A stretch of 64,000 nucleotides of DNA, taken from Clarireedia homoeocarpa (lineage: Eukaryota; Ascomycota; Leotiomycetes; Helotiales; Rutstroemiaceae). A program made the translations under genes and the position numbers. Below are positions 36,731 through 46,028 of this stretch, piece after piece. Where the stretch lies: assembly GCA_001465935.1 (NCBI GenBank), contig LNKV01000006.1, forward strand, positions 558,001-622,000. The letters run 5' to 3'. The stretch's first letter is position 1, and each line of letters opens with the position of its first letter. Below the pieces are notes generated by a model that had not been told where the DNA came from, searched no databases, and worked only from the letters and a program-made list of their open reading frames with translations.

Positions 36731-37777
36731 TCAGAAGTCTCTCAAACCCGGATACCGAATTCTCCTTACAAACTCAATATTCCCCTCTCCATTCTCTGAC
36801 CAATCTTCCCTCGTCCCCACTAACACGAAATCAATCTTCACTTTCTCCCTTCCTCGCTTTCCATTTGTCTCCTCACCTTCTACACCCATCCCCTCACTCC
36901 TATCCCCTCCACTTTCCCTTCTACTTCCCAACCATTCACCACCACTATCAACCCTCCGCACCTCCTCCCCCAAAGCCTTCACAAACCCCCTCGCATACCC
37001 CACATCTCTCCACGCCCTCCTCTCCCTCGCCGTCAGCCCCCTAAACCTCGGCTCCCCCGCCCATTTAATCTCCTCCACCCCCCTACTCTCATTCATCACC
37101 ACCCACAGCTGCTTCATTCCCGACAAGTACCCCCTCAGTGTGTCCCACGCCTCCTGGTAATTCCCTTCTAGCGGGTTGTCAAGAAATATTCTCCTTCTTA
37201 GCACGACGTTTTCGATTTGCGACATTCCTGGTTGGGATAACACCTGCGCGTATGCTTGGGGAGTGAGGAATAATTCTCTCTCTTCAACTTCGTGTTCGTC
37301 TTCCTCATCCGTAGTGATACCCTCTACACCATCCCCCGCATCCCCTTCTGTCTGCATCCGCACCCCCACATCTACCCCTCGATCTCCACTCCTAAGCGAA
37401 CCAACCATCTCCCCACCCATTCGATCATCCACCCAAAATGCATCCTTCCACCAACAAACCCACGTCCCAAAAGCCCACACATACCCCGTACGAAAAAGCC
37501 ACCACGTCCTCGCCTCGCGACAAACCCCTCCGAACCGGGAATAATGCTCTTCATCCGAAGCTCGCAGATGCGACACCAATTCCAACGGGGTGTTAGGCCG
37601 CCAGCGATGTCGGGCTGAGAGAAAATGCGTTTTGGGGAGCAAGTCTGCATGGAATGCGAGTTCGTAGATGCAGAGGCGGAGCTCGGCGGGGAGGCGTGGG
37701 AAGGGGTGGAAGGTACATGGGAGATGGGGTTGGAAGGAGATTGGGGTGGGTGGAGAGGGGTCGATGAGTCTTTGACG
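36731..37777 (-). CDS. 2EXR-type fungal protein; N-terminus unresolved
   Basis: The minus-strand frame from 37777 down to the stop at 36731 encodes about 348 residues. It contains the 2EXR signature near its start (FPRLPAELRLCIYELAFHAD), a fungal-specific motif of unknown function found in many Pezizomycotina proteins, followed by VCREARTWWLF. An acidic loop (TTDEEDEHEVEERELF) and a C-terminal region with WVVMNESRGVEEIKWAG and RIRYPGLRDF follow. No ATG lies between the stop at 37780 and the 2EXR motif, and no in-phase donor/acceptor pair fits well. The same frame continues upstream of that stop into the 110-residue frame at 37778-38110. So either the gene starts in an exon I did not find, or the two parts are one gene with an in-frame stop. 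Confidence 0.6.
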   Translation of the reverse strand, partial: RQRLIDPSPPTPISFQPHLPCTFHPFPRLPAELRLCIYELAFHADLLPKTHFLSARHRWRPNTPLELVSHLRASDEEHYSRFGGVCREARTWWLFRTGYVWAFGTWVCWWKDAFWVDDRMGGEMVGSLRSGDRGVDVGVRMQTEGDAGDGVEGITTDEEDEHEVEERELFLTPQAYAQVLSQPGMSQIENVVLRRRIFLDNPLEGNYQEAWDTLRGYLSGMKQLWVVMNESRGVEEIKWAGEPRFRGLTARERRAWRDVGYARGFVKALGEEVRRVDSGGEWLGSRRESGGDRSEGMGVEGEETNGKRGREKVKIDFVLVGTREDWSENGEGNIEFVRRIRYPGLRDF

Positions 37778-38110
37778 TTATGAAGCTAGTTCGGCAAAAG
37801 GGAGCAGGGGGGCGACAGATCCGCCGTAGAGTTCTACGGCATATCGGAAGGCGTCGGGTGGTAGGTATCTGTTGCGGCTTCCGACGAGGAGCTTGTCGAG
37901 GAAGGTGAGTTGATTGAGGAGTAGCTGGTGGTCGGTGTCTATGCTGTGGCAGAGACAGAGGAGATCGGCTTTTTCGGAGGGCGAAAAGTCGCTGGTGATT
38001 GTTCCGTTTTGGATGAGGTGGCTGATGCTGCGTTCCGTTTCTTGAATGACGGCTAAGCGGCGAATGGCGAGGGTTCGCTGCCGCGAGGGGCCGGGCTGGA
38101 TTATCTTCAT
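37778..38110 (-). CDS. 110-residue frame directly upstream of, and in frame with, the 2EXR protein
   Basis: ATG at 38110 (MKIIQPGPSRQRTLAIRRLA) to TAA at 37780-37778. The protein looks coding: it is helical and charged (VIQETERSISHLIQNGTITS, LDKLLVGSRNRYLPPDAFRY) and ends FAELAS. It has no signal peptide or known domain. It shares one frame with the downstream 2EXR part, with a single TAA between them, which is rare by chance over this length. It could be the N-terminal part of the 2EXR protein (stop by mutation, error or read-through) or a separate small gene. Confidence 0.5.
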   Translation of the reverse strand: MKIIQPGPSRQRTLAIRRLAVIQETERSISHLIQNGTITSDFSPSEKADLLCLCHSIDTDHQLLLNQLTFLDKLLVGSRNRYLPPDAFRYAVELYGGSVAPLLPFAELAS

Positions 38111-38977
38111 GGTTGGTGTTCTAGCGAGCGAGTAAAGAGAGTGCGTGTGATTTGATAGAAGGCTGGGTATGTGAATGATGGTTATCAAGGCGGTGATATT
38201 CTGCTTGAACTAGGGTCTGCTATGGAGTCTGGTTTGAAGTGTAGACGAGTTGTCTGAAATTTATACCAAATCGAAAAGGAGACGAGACGCTACATCTTTC
38301 GTTTCTGTAACGATGACTCTGAAGAAAACAATGCAAGTAGCAAATACAAAGTGAATTCTTGTTTGCATTTCTGTAGACAGTTTTGATGATGATGAGAATA
38401 ACGAGAACCTTGATGTGAACCTTGATGGGTCAAAACCAAGAAGGTGATTCAATAAGTGAATCGAGTTGCTGCTGCGCCAGCATTACGCTTGACAGCCATG
38501 CTTTCTTTCTTGATCAGGGATGACCGCACCTTCTTCGTTGTGCTCTTGGAATTATGCTCTTGCCATGGTACTCGACCACACTTTGGAAATAAATTGTAAT
38601 TAATCATCGACAAGACAGAAGAACCGTGCTAATCATACATAAGAAACTCATGCCGCATTCCGGCCTAATATCCAGTTCGTCGATCCCGTCATAACTTAGT
38701 TGAATATAGCTTACACTTGCACTGTCCTTGTATCCATCCAACCATATCGTAGCCCAAATCATACAATAGTGATCAAACAAATTCCGAATCCCTTGTACAG
38801 CGAAATAAGAAGACAAACAATCCCTAGCCATAAAGAAAAAAAAAAAAAAGTGGGTATCATGCACAAAAAAGTCCATACGTCCATCCAGGCCATCTTCATC
38901 TTACAAGCAATCCGAAAGAGAAGAACTCCTGATACCCAACAGAACGTGAAACTTGCATAAATCACCCCACGGACACA
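38111..38977. other. Intergenic region
   Basis: Spacer between the start of the 110-residue frame and the stop of the DUF6594-like gene, both on the minus strand. It contains an A-run (about 38837-38849). No gene is supported. Confidence 0.35.
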
Positions 38978-41060
38978 TCAAAGAGCAGCAAGGACAACCA
39001 TACTCCCCAGGTAGACGCCGCCACAAACCACACCTTCTTTCCTTAAAATTTCCTGAACCTTCACCATATCGCTCTGCATTAACGCCCCAACAATACCACT
39101 CCCCACCAAACATACAACTGTCATTCTACCAAGGAAGGTAGGAATGACTGAGAAAGTAAGAACAGGAATAAGAATTGAGACAGCGATCGCGATTGCAAGA
39201 GTGGGGAATGGATTTTGTTCTTCCAGATCCTCTTGCTGTTGATATTCACATTTCGCTGGCAAATCATGTGTTTCGTCAACCGTAGTATGAGTCGGTGTTC
39301 GTGTCATAAGTATGGCTTGATCGTGTGAATAGAGTGAAGACACTGATGCAGTGCTTAGATAGTTTGCTGACGGAGGTTTGTCCGAAGAGCAAACAGAAAC
39401 TAAATCATCAGCTGGATCAAGGAACCGTGTCTCGATTTCAGCAATGGGTTGGACATTATGAAGATAATCGCGATAATGAGAGATATCTGTAGGTGATGGA
39501 GCAGACAAATTTTGAGTAGCATGAAAAGCCGACAATGCTTGATCTATTCTAGGGTCAGTATAAGTTATCAGCGTCAGCAACACCGTACGTACTATATTGA
39601 GCAAGCTTGTATCCAATCCGTCCCAAAATATCGACTTTGTGCCATTGAAGCTGCCCACCCATTTCTGCAGCTGCCCTACGAGATGCCGGTAATATCTCGT
39701 TATATGTTCGACGAGCTTCCGTATCCGCCGCATCAACTTGATGTAATTGCTCTTCAAGCTCACTGATTTCGTCCTGAAGATGAAGGAGGATCCGGTGATT
39801 AAGTGCTTCGAATTTTCGATACATCGGTTTGATCCTTTCCTCCACTACGGTGTCTGATCCTGAATAATCTGACAGCTTTGAAGCCAGTAATTCGTATCCA
39901 GTGACGGGCAGCTGTTCGACACGTGGAAAGTAATGGCTTGGCGGATATGGATTGCGTGGGGTCAAGTCAGATGGAGAGAGGGGGTTCACGTCAGCACTTC
40001 CGGGGTGCATACTTGGGGTTCCAAATGAAGGAGCTGGACCATAATAATTTTGTCGTTGATTAGCAGCAGCCATTTGTGTTGCGATCTTGATTGATGTATG
40101 ATCTCTCGTCCTGGTGGGTCTATGGACATCTTCGCGACCATAAACGCTTATTTCAGGAGATGTACTTCTGTCCGTATCAAAGTCCACGGCTGGCTCAGAG
40201 AATCCATCACTATGAAGACTACTCGGTACCGACGAGACACTGCCCGTAAGATCCTGAGATGCATGTGAAGAAAATGAAGATAATGTATAGTCTTCCTCCG
40301 CCGGATTAATGAGCCATCGATCCACGCTCGGAGATTTGGATTGCTGTCGTTGATGTTCCTCTTTTTCAATGCCCGCTTTCTCGCCTTCGGCCTGCTCCGC
40401 GTCTTCTTCTTCGTCGGAATCATTCTGTAAATACGCGAAGACATTTGGGGGTGATGGCACAGCTGGCGACCGTGGTGATTCCTTCGTCGCCGTGTCTTTG
40501 CCAGGGCTTGGTCGCTTGGACATGGAGGCCTGAGTTATTGTCGAATTGCTCCCGCTCGAGCTACTTGACTTAGTTGTCGTTGAAGTTAGGCACGTTAAAT
40601 TGGAAATAACAGAAGGCGACGTCAGCCTTGCTCTAGAAGCTTCAAGTACCGCTCTATGATCTTGTACGTGGTCATCCTCTTCCTCCGACGAACTATACGA
40701 TGAACTTGAATGCCGATCGGATTGCGCATGTCGGCGCCGAAGTCCCTCCATGTCTTGGTCCCTTAGTAGAGGTCCACCTGCAACCCCGCTTCCACGCTTC
40801 GCGCTTGTATTGTGTTTCGTTCTTTGATTTGGCGCATGGTGTTTGCTGCCACTTAGTGTAGATTTATGCATCTTTTGTGGTCGTTCTCGTTCCCTTCCAG
40901 TGTTTCCTTTTGTAGGCGACATATTGAAATGTTGGTATGTGTGAGGTTGATATCCTACGGGCTGGAATTCCTTTCTGGTCCCCCTTACTTCCTCCCTTGA
41001 TTCATCTTCGGAGTCTTCGATGATGGATTCCACAGTTGGCGCACGATATCGCGAGGACAT
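38978..41060 (-). CDS. DUF6594-like fungal membrane protein
   Basis: Minus-strand gene with exons 41060-39589 and 39548-38978, encoding 680 residues. The N-terminal ~390 residues are disordered, Ser-rich and charged (SSSSYSSSEEEDDHVQD, LQNDSDEEEDAEQAEGEKAG). The C-terminal part holds a helical domain starting GYELLASKLSDYSGSD with KPMYRKFEALNHRILLHLQD and a coiled coil ISELEEQLHQVDAADTEARR. It ends with hydrophobic segments (TLAIAIAVSILIPVLTFSVI, RMTVVCLVGSGIVGAL, and YLGSMVVLAAL). This layout matches the fungal DUF6594 family (cytosolic helical domain plus two or three C-terminal TM helices), which has no assigned function. The intron is only 40 nt (39588-39549), at the short end for this genome; its donor GTACGG keeps the frame QYSTIDQALSAF. 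Confidence 0.85.
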
Positions 41061-41548
41061 AACGAAGTCCTAATCTTTGTTGGAAGTGTATCAGTTAAAC
41101 CTTGGGCCCTCATTGTGGAAAAAGCAAAAACAATAACTTATGGTTCATTCTTTTTATAAATACATGTGTGCGACAGGGCTTACCTGGGTAATTTGGGTAG
41201 CTATGGTGTCTGGGGATCTGATAACAAGCGACCTAGTAATGCCCGACGAACGAAAACATAACAATTGATGGAGGGGAATACAAAAGGGTTAAAAACAGGA
41301 ATAAGTGCAAACATGGTCTGTTTAAAAGCGGGAAGAGAAACAGAGAAAGAGAAAGAAAAGGAAAAAGAAAAAATAGAATGCAAGAGAAGGATTCGTATTG
41401 TACGGGTATTGTATATCAATGCCAACTTCAGCTACTACTCGAAGAAGTGGGTTGGGTTGATCAAACTGGCGCGCGCTCCCGGATTAATGTGAATGACCCA
41501 AGATCAACGGAAGGGTGTGCTGGGATGCTTTTGACTCGTGGGAGGTGC

Positions 41549-41617
41549 TTTGAGAGAGAGTGAGAGAGTGAGAGAGTGAGAGAGTGTGAGTGTGTGAGTG
41601 TGTGAGTGTGTGAGTGT
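41549..41617. repeat. Imperfect gagagagt / gtgtgagt tandem repeats
   Basis: A run of gagagagtga units grades into gtgtgtgagt units. Only purine and T/G bases are used on this strand. Confidence 0.85.
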
Positions 41618-41753
41618 CAGCCGTATGGAAGCTGGTTCCCAATTCTCAATGATGTTTCAAAAATTGGTGTACTATGTGTGTGGAAGGATGAGGAACCAAG
41701 AAAAGAAGAAGAGCTGGGAAGGCGACCACGACGGGGGGCATCCGGGGGAAGAG

Positions 41754-41809
41754 GGGGAGAGGAGAGAGGAGAGAGGGGAGAGGAGAGAGGGGAGAGGAGA
41801 GAGGAGACT
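41754..41809. repeat. Polypurine GA-rich tandem array
   Basis: Alternating gagagg and gggaga units without a pyrimidine for more than 50 bases. Such mirror-like polypurine tracts can form triplex DNA in principle. Confidence 0.85.
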
Positions 41810-42265
41810 TGGGTGCTGGCAAAAAGGATAATATTGGATATTGGGTTGATGTCTATTGCCCACCAGTCTTGTTTGTGCGAGGGCGGGCTGTACAGTAGAG
41901 GTACTTTGTAAAGGTACTTTGTAAAGGTGTATCGCAAGTGTCTCGTCTGCGCGGAAGGGGGGCAACAGGGGCCATGGGAAATGATGAAATGTGAGACTGC
42001 TTTCGACTCCTTTCGAGGGCGATGAGTGGCTGATTGGTTTGCGCATTGGTTTCATTGGTCGGTTGTTTCTATGTTGGTCACATTTGGAGGCGGGCTGACG
42101 GGAGACCATGGCGGATTCTGGGTCATGTTTCTGTCATGTTTCTGTCATGTTTCTGTTTATGGATCCCCCACGCTGCCTTGCCGTCTTCCCACCCACCGAG
42201 CTGGAGCAGAAGGAATCTTGCCTTTACCTGGATATATAAACCTGCTGAACCGCATAAATTGCATT

Positions 42266-42299
42266 GGGGGAAGGGGAGGGAAGGGGAGGGAAGGGGAGG
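42266..42299. repeat. 10-bp G-rich tandem repeat with quadruplex potential
   Basis: Three units of ggaaggggag in a row, giving at least six G-runs of three or more bases separated by AA or A. Confidence 0.85.
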
Positions 42300-42678
42300 C
42301 AAGAAGACCGAGAGAGACACTTTGCCGTGTTTGCTCTCTACTTTGGACGCAGATCCATAGCATGCATTCAAGGGGGGGACGGTCGATTGGCTGGCGTGGC
42401 TGGGTCGATGCATGCGGGCCGCTTTCTGGCGTGCTAAGGTTATGATCGTCCATCCGCGCAGTAGTTCTACATGAAGATGAAGGTACATGAACCTGCCTAC
42501 CTTTGACATCAATATCTTATCGAGAACTAATACGTACACGGATATAAATTATAGATACAGCACTGTGTACTTCCAAGTATGAAGTATGACAGACGATAAC
42601 TGTACGAAGTATGTTCGGGAGTTGTCCATACTCCTGAACAGCTATGGGCACAGAAGCATATATTTGACAGAATATTCG

Positions 42679-42832
42679 CTGTCCTTGAGTAATAGTAAAA
42701 CAGCAGTCCTTGAGTAATAACTATTAAAACAGCGGTACTTGAGTAATAGCAAAACAGCTGTCCTTGAGTAATAGCAAAACAGCTGTCCTTGAGTAATAGT
42801 AAAACAGCTGTCCTTGAGTAATAGTAAAACAG
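42679..42832 (+). repeat. 25-bp tandem repeat, six copies, ending 9 bp before an ATG
   Basis: Units at 42679-42703, 42704-42732 (29 bp, with a 4-bp expansion), 42733-42757, 42758-42782, 42783-42807 and 42808-42832. The shared core is cttgagtaatag followed by a/g/t-rich aaaacag. The last two units are identical. Adjacent copies create a CAGCTG palindrome at several junctions. The array lies in the expected promoter or leader of the next gene. Confidence 0.95.
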
Positions 42833-42841
42833 CTGTTCACT

Positions 42842-43204
42842 ATGTGTCAATGTGTGGAATATGAGTATCTGTGTGGCCACACATACGATACACAATGGAA
42901 TCCGCCCAGCGCAGAACAATGTGAACACGCTGTCACGGCCAATGTATGGCTCAATGGGGCATTGCAGAGGTGCAAGAGCCTCGCCCCCGGCTTTACATCC
43001 GCCAAAGTTCGTGACCTTGGTCCCAAGAGCTGGTGTAAGGGCCATACACGTGTATACAATTGCCGTCTTGCGGCCATGAGAGAGTACGGTTGGACATGTC
43101 ACGCATGCCAGGCTGTGGTTCCGCAATATACGGAGAGATGCACCTGCACGCACAAGTATTGTGGCCGATGTCAAACTGGATCGTGGGCAAAAAGTACGAA
43201 ATAA
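42842..43204 (+). CDS. Small Cys/His-rich protein of unknown function
   Basis: Single-exon frame of 120 residues from the ATG at 42842 to TAA. It has 13 cysteines and several histidines. Pairs lie near the start (CQCVEYEYLCGHTY) and the end (GWTCHACQAVVPQY, then CTCTHKYCGRCQ), spaced like zinc-binding CxxC and CxC units. The middle contains LGPKSWCKGHTRVYNC. There is no signal peptide, so it is likely a cytosolic or nuclear zinc-binding protein, not a secreted effector. I recall similar small Cys-rich proteins in leotiomycetes but no function. The 25-bp repeat array ends 9 bp upstream of the start codon, so the array would be in the leader or at the promoter. Confidence 0.65.
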   Translation: MCQCVEYEYLCGHTYDTQWNPPSAEQCEHAVTANVWLNGALQRCKSLAPGFTSAKVRDLGPKSWCKGHTRVYNCRLAAMREYGWTCHACQAVVPQYTERCTCTHKYCGRCQTGSWAKSTK

Positions 43205-43853
43205 CTCAATGACAGTTCCTTGAACCGTCATTTCTCTTAGGCAAAATAGCAGCCTTTGGATGGACGTGCCTTGTTTTTACTCGACAATAACGTCGCCTCT
43301 GCCAATCTATAACCAATGCTGCTTCACCACATCCTTTCGTACCGAAGTACCATCGGCGCGTACCAATATTTCATTACGCCTGACGCAACAATTAACTCGA
43401 CTTACACCTACTTACACCTACTTACACCTATGTTCGCCAATCCTTGCTTGTCCTTTTGCTCGCCCTTTTGCTCGCCGTTTTGCTCTCGTACTAGTACAGT
43501 CCATCTTTCTGATGGTTCATGCAACACAAGCGTCTTAGCCACCAAGTGACCCTTGCCCTTCTTTCCATCTCCCCGCTCCTCGAATCGGGTGCCCAACCTG
43601 CCGCAACTGCGAAAGAAAATATTCTTAGCTGCATGCGCCCAAGCAGAGCCTGATCTTCGACTTCGTAATCACCGACTGCACTCCGTATATCCTTCTCGTC
43701 AGCAAAGAAAAACGAGGCAGAAGGAGAGAGAAAAAAAAAAAGCTTCTCTCGGAAGACCAATTGGGTTTCAACTGTCCCAGGCCCACCTCCTCCAGTCTAC
43801 CTCTCCCGGAACAACCCCCCCCCCCCCCCCCCCCCCCACCACCACCAGTTCCA
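43205..43853. promoter_or_regulatory. Intergenic region and 5' leader of GatB
   Basis: Holds three copies of the 10-bp unit acttacacct (43402-43430) and a purine-rich A-run near 43731-43741. The C23 homopolymer listed separately ends 16 bp before the GatB start codon. Confidence 0.5.
43815..43837. repeat. C23 homopolymer
   Basis: Twenty-three consecutive C residues, just upstream of the GatB start. The frame running through it would encode poly-Pro if translation began upstream, but no ATG lies in that frame. Confidence 0.9.
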
Positions 43854-45674
43854 ATGACTCGAATCGCCCCAGCAACACTTCGCAAATACCTCCTTGGGGG
43901 CCAGGTCAGCGCGGCAGGATGTCTTCGACACAGAGGTCACAGGCTACTACCATCAATCTCCGCCTCAACATCTCGGGCAATACAAGCACTTCATACTGAC
44001 ACACAATCCGAATCTGCCACGATTGACGACGCCATAATCCCACTTCGCAAACAATTGAAGGATGAAGCAAAGAGGCGGAAGGCTAATGATGGAAATGTTT
44101 CCAAGCAACAAAGCCTTGACGAATGGGAGTTGACGGTGGGAATTGAGATACACGCCCAATTGAACACCGAGCGAAAACTTTTCTCTCGTGCAGCCTCAAC
44201 AATCAACGAGGCACCGAACACTCATGTCGCATACTTCGATCTCGCTTTACCCGGGTCAATGCCCATCTTCCAAAAGGAAACTTTGATACCTGCGATTCGA
44301 GGAGCTTTGGCATTGAATTGCTTTATACCAAGAGAGAGTCGTTTTGATCGTAAACATTACTTTCACTGGGACCAGCCTGCGGGGTATCAAATCACACAAT
44401 ACTACGAACCACTCGCGAAAAATGGACATGTTACATTATATGCGCATGATGGGATTGCGAAGGAAGATGGACCCGAGATAACGATAGGGATCAAGCAGGT
44501 TCAGATGGAACAAGATACCGCAAAGACGATTTCGCAACCTGATGGTTTACGTCTGTTGGATTACAATCGAGTCGGTTTACCTCTAATTGAGATCATTTCA
44601 CTCCCGCAAATACACCATCCTAGTACAGCAGCGGCATTTGTCCGTAAGGTGCAGTCATTGTTAGACGCGGCGGATGCTTGTGTTTTGGGTATGCAATCTG
44701 GTGGATTGAGAGCAGATGTCAACGTGTCAGTGCGAAGAAGGACGGATGAAGGCGACGGGCATGAATATGCCGGGGTAAAAGGTCTTGGACAAAGGACAGA
44801 AATCAAGAACCTAAGCAGTTTCAAAGCTGTGGAAGATGCCATCATTGCTGAACGTGATAGACAAATCGCCGTTCTTGAGGCAGGAGGGGTAATTGAGGGA
44901 GAAACTAGAGGATGGACGATTGGAAGTACGGAAACACGACGACTGCGAGGTAAGGAAGGTGAGGTTGATTACAGGTACATGCCGGATCCAGATATCCCAC
45001 CTGTTATTGTCGACCCAAAGCTCATTAATCATCTGCAAAAAACCCTTGGTGTCTCGCCGGACGAAGAACTCAAGATCTTAACCAAGGGTTACGGACTCAC
45101 GATGAAAGATGCCATCTCATTGGTATCACTTAACGATGGAGGGCGAGTCGATTATTTCCGCGATGTTGTTGACAGCTTGATGGCAATGAAACCCGGCGAA
45201 AACGTGCATCGATTCGGCAAGTTAGCTAGTAACTGGGTTTTGCACGAAATGGGCGGCCTAGTCTCCGATATTCCTGAGGAAGAAAACCCTCTCCAGTTCA
45301 CCATCGAAGGCGGCTGTATAATCCCGCACTCCGAACTCGCCAAACTTATCTTCCATCTTGACCAGAACAAAATCACGGGTAAAACTGCAAAGAGGGTTCT
45401 TCATATCCTCTTTGAGAAACGGGATTCCGTGGACAATATTATTGAGCAGGAAGGACTTTGGCTTAAATCGATGTCGATGGATGAGTATGAGGATCTGGCT
45501 AGAAGTGTGCTGGATATGAAGGTTGTGGAGGAGATTTTGGCGGGCCAGGAGGGGAAACTTAATTTCTTGTTAGGGAAGATGATGAGGTTAGATGGGGAGG
45601 GGAGGATTGAACCACAAATGGCGAGGGAGGTTTTGAAGAGGATTGTAGAGGAACATAGGAAGGAGGGAGAGTAA
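43854..45674 (+). CDS. PET112: Mitochondrial Glu-tRNA(Gln) amidotransferase subunit B (GatB/Pet112)
   Basis: Single-exon gene of 606 residues starting at the ATG at 43854, the first in frame. The N-terminus (MTRIAPATLRKYLLGG, then RHRGHRLLPSISASTSRA) is basic and Ser-rich like a mitochondrial presequence. The GatB core follows: WELTVGIEIHAQLNTERKLF, HWDQPAGYQITQYYEP, RLLDYNRVGLPLIEIISL and VDYRYMPDPDIPPV. The C-terminal Yqey-like helical tail has KLASNWVLHEMGGLVSD and ITGKTAKRVLHILFEKRDSV. GatB, with GatA and GatC/GatF, converts Glu-tRNA(Gln) to Gln-tRNA(Gln) in mitochondria; GatB carries the kinase/amidation site. The length matches fungal orthologues. Confidence 0.96.
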   Translation: MTRIAPATLRKYLLGGQVSAAGCLRHRGHRLLPSISASTSRAIQALHTDTQSESATIDDAIIPLRKQLKDEAKRRKANDGNVSKQQSLDEWELTVGIEIHAQLNTERKLFSRAASTINEAPNTHVAYFDLALPGSMPIFQKETLIPAIRGALALNCFIPRESRFDRKHYFHWDQPAGYQITQYYEPLAKNGHVTLYAHDGIAKEDGPEITIGIKQVQMEQDTAKTISQPDGLRLLDYNRVGLPLIEIISLPQIHHPSTAAAFVRKVQSLLDAADACVLGMQSGGLRADVNVSVRRRTDEGDGHEYAGVKGLGQRTEIKNLSSFKAVEDAIIAERDRQIAVLEAGGVIEGETRGWTIGSTETRRLRGKEGEVDYRYMPDPDIPPVIVDPKLINHLQKTLGVSPDEELKILTKGYGLTMKDAISLVSLNDGGRVDYFRDVVDSLMAMKPGENVHRFGKLASNWVLHEMGGLVSDIPEEENPLQFTIEGGCIIPHSELAKLIFHLDQNKITGKTAKRVLHILFEKRDSVDNIIEQEGLWLKSMSMDEYEDLARSVLDMKVVEEILAGQEGKLNFLLGKMMRLDGEGRIEPQMAREVLKRIVEEHRKEGE

Positions 45675-45996
45675 GGGTGGAATTTTGGGCGGATGGTCGA
45701 ACTATGTTCTCACATGTCCGGTATTCGTGTGTTCGAGGAGGAGGTGGAGGTAGAGGTAGAGGTCGAGACCTACCTATATGGCTGTGAGCATGATGCAACG
45801 AATATGATATATCTGGAGCACTGCTACGGCCTTGAGACCTCGACGTGACCTGAGTTGTGACCTGACTAACCTGTCCTTAAACAAGGTCCCCATCCTCCTC
45901 AATTCCATCTCGTTTACTCCGTACCCAAGCGCTTATTACGCACTTACGTATCCTCCTCACCTTTACTTACCCACTTACTGCTGCTCATTCATTTGT

Positions 45997-46028
45997 CCAT
46001 CCATCCATCCATCCATCCATCCATCCAT
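45997..46028. repeat. (CCAT)8 microsatellite
   Basis: Eight uninterrupted CCAT tetranucleotides. Confidence 0.95.

Larger units (their letters stand above)
41061..42678. other. Intergenic region with purine-rich and G-rich repeats
   Basis: About 1.6 kb without a supported gene. It contains a GA-rich stretch at about 41336-41372, (GAGT)-like repeats at about 41549-41617, GAGAG/GGGGAGA arrays at about 41754-41809, a direct repeat of ggtactttgtaaa (about 41899-41926), and three 10-bp GGGG-containing units at about 42266-42299. Confidence 0.5.

Noticed and set aside
42679..42832. Possible CRISPR-like array
   Set aside because: The units are directly adjacent without unique spacers, so it is an ordinary tandem repeat; CRISPR arrays are also not expected in a fungal nuclear genome.
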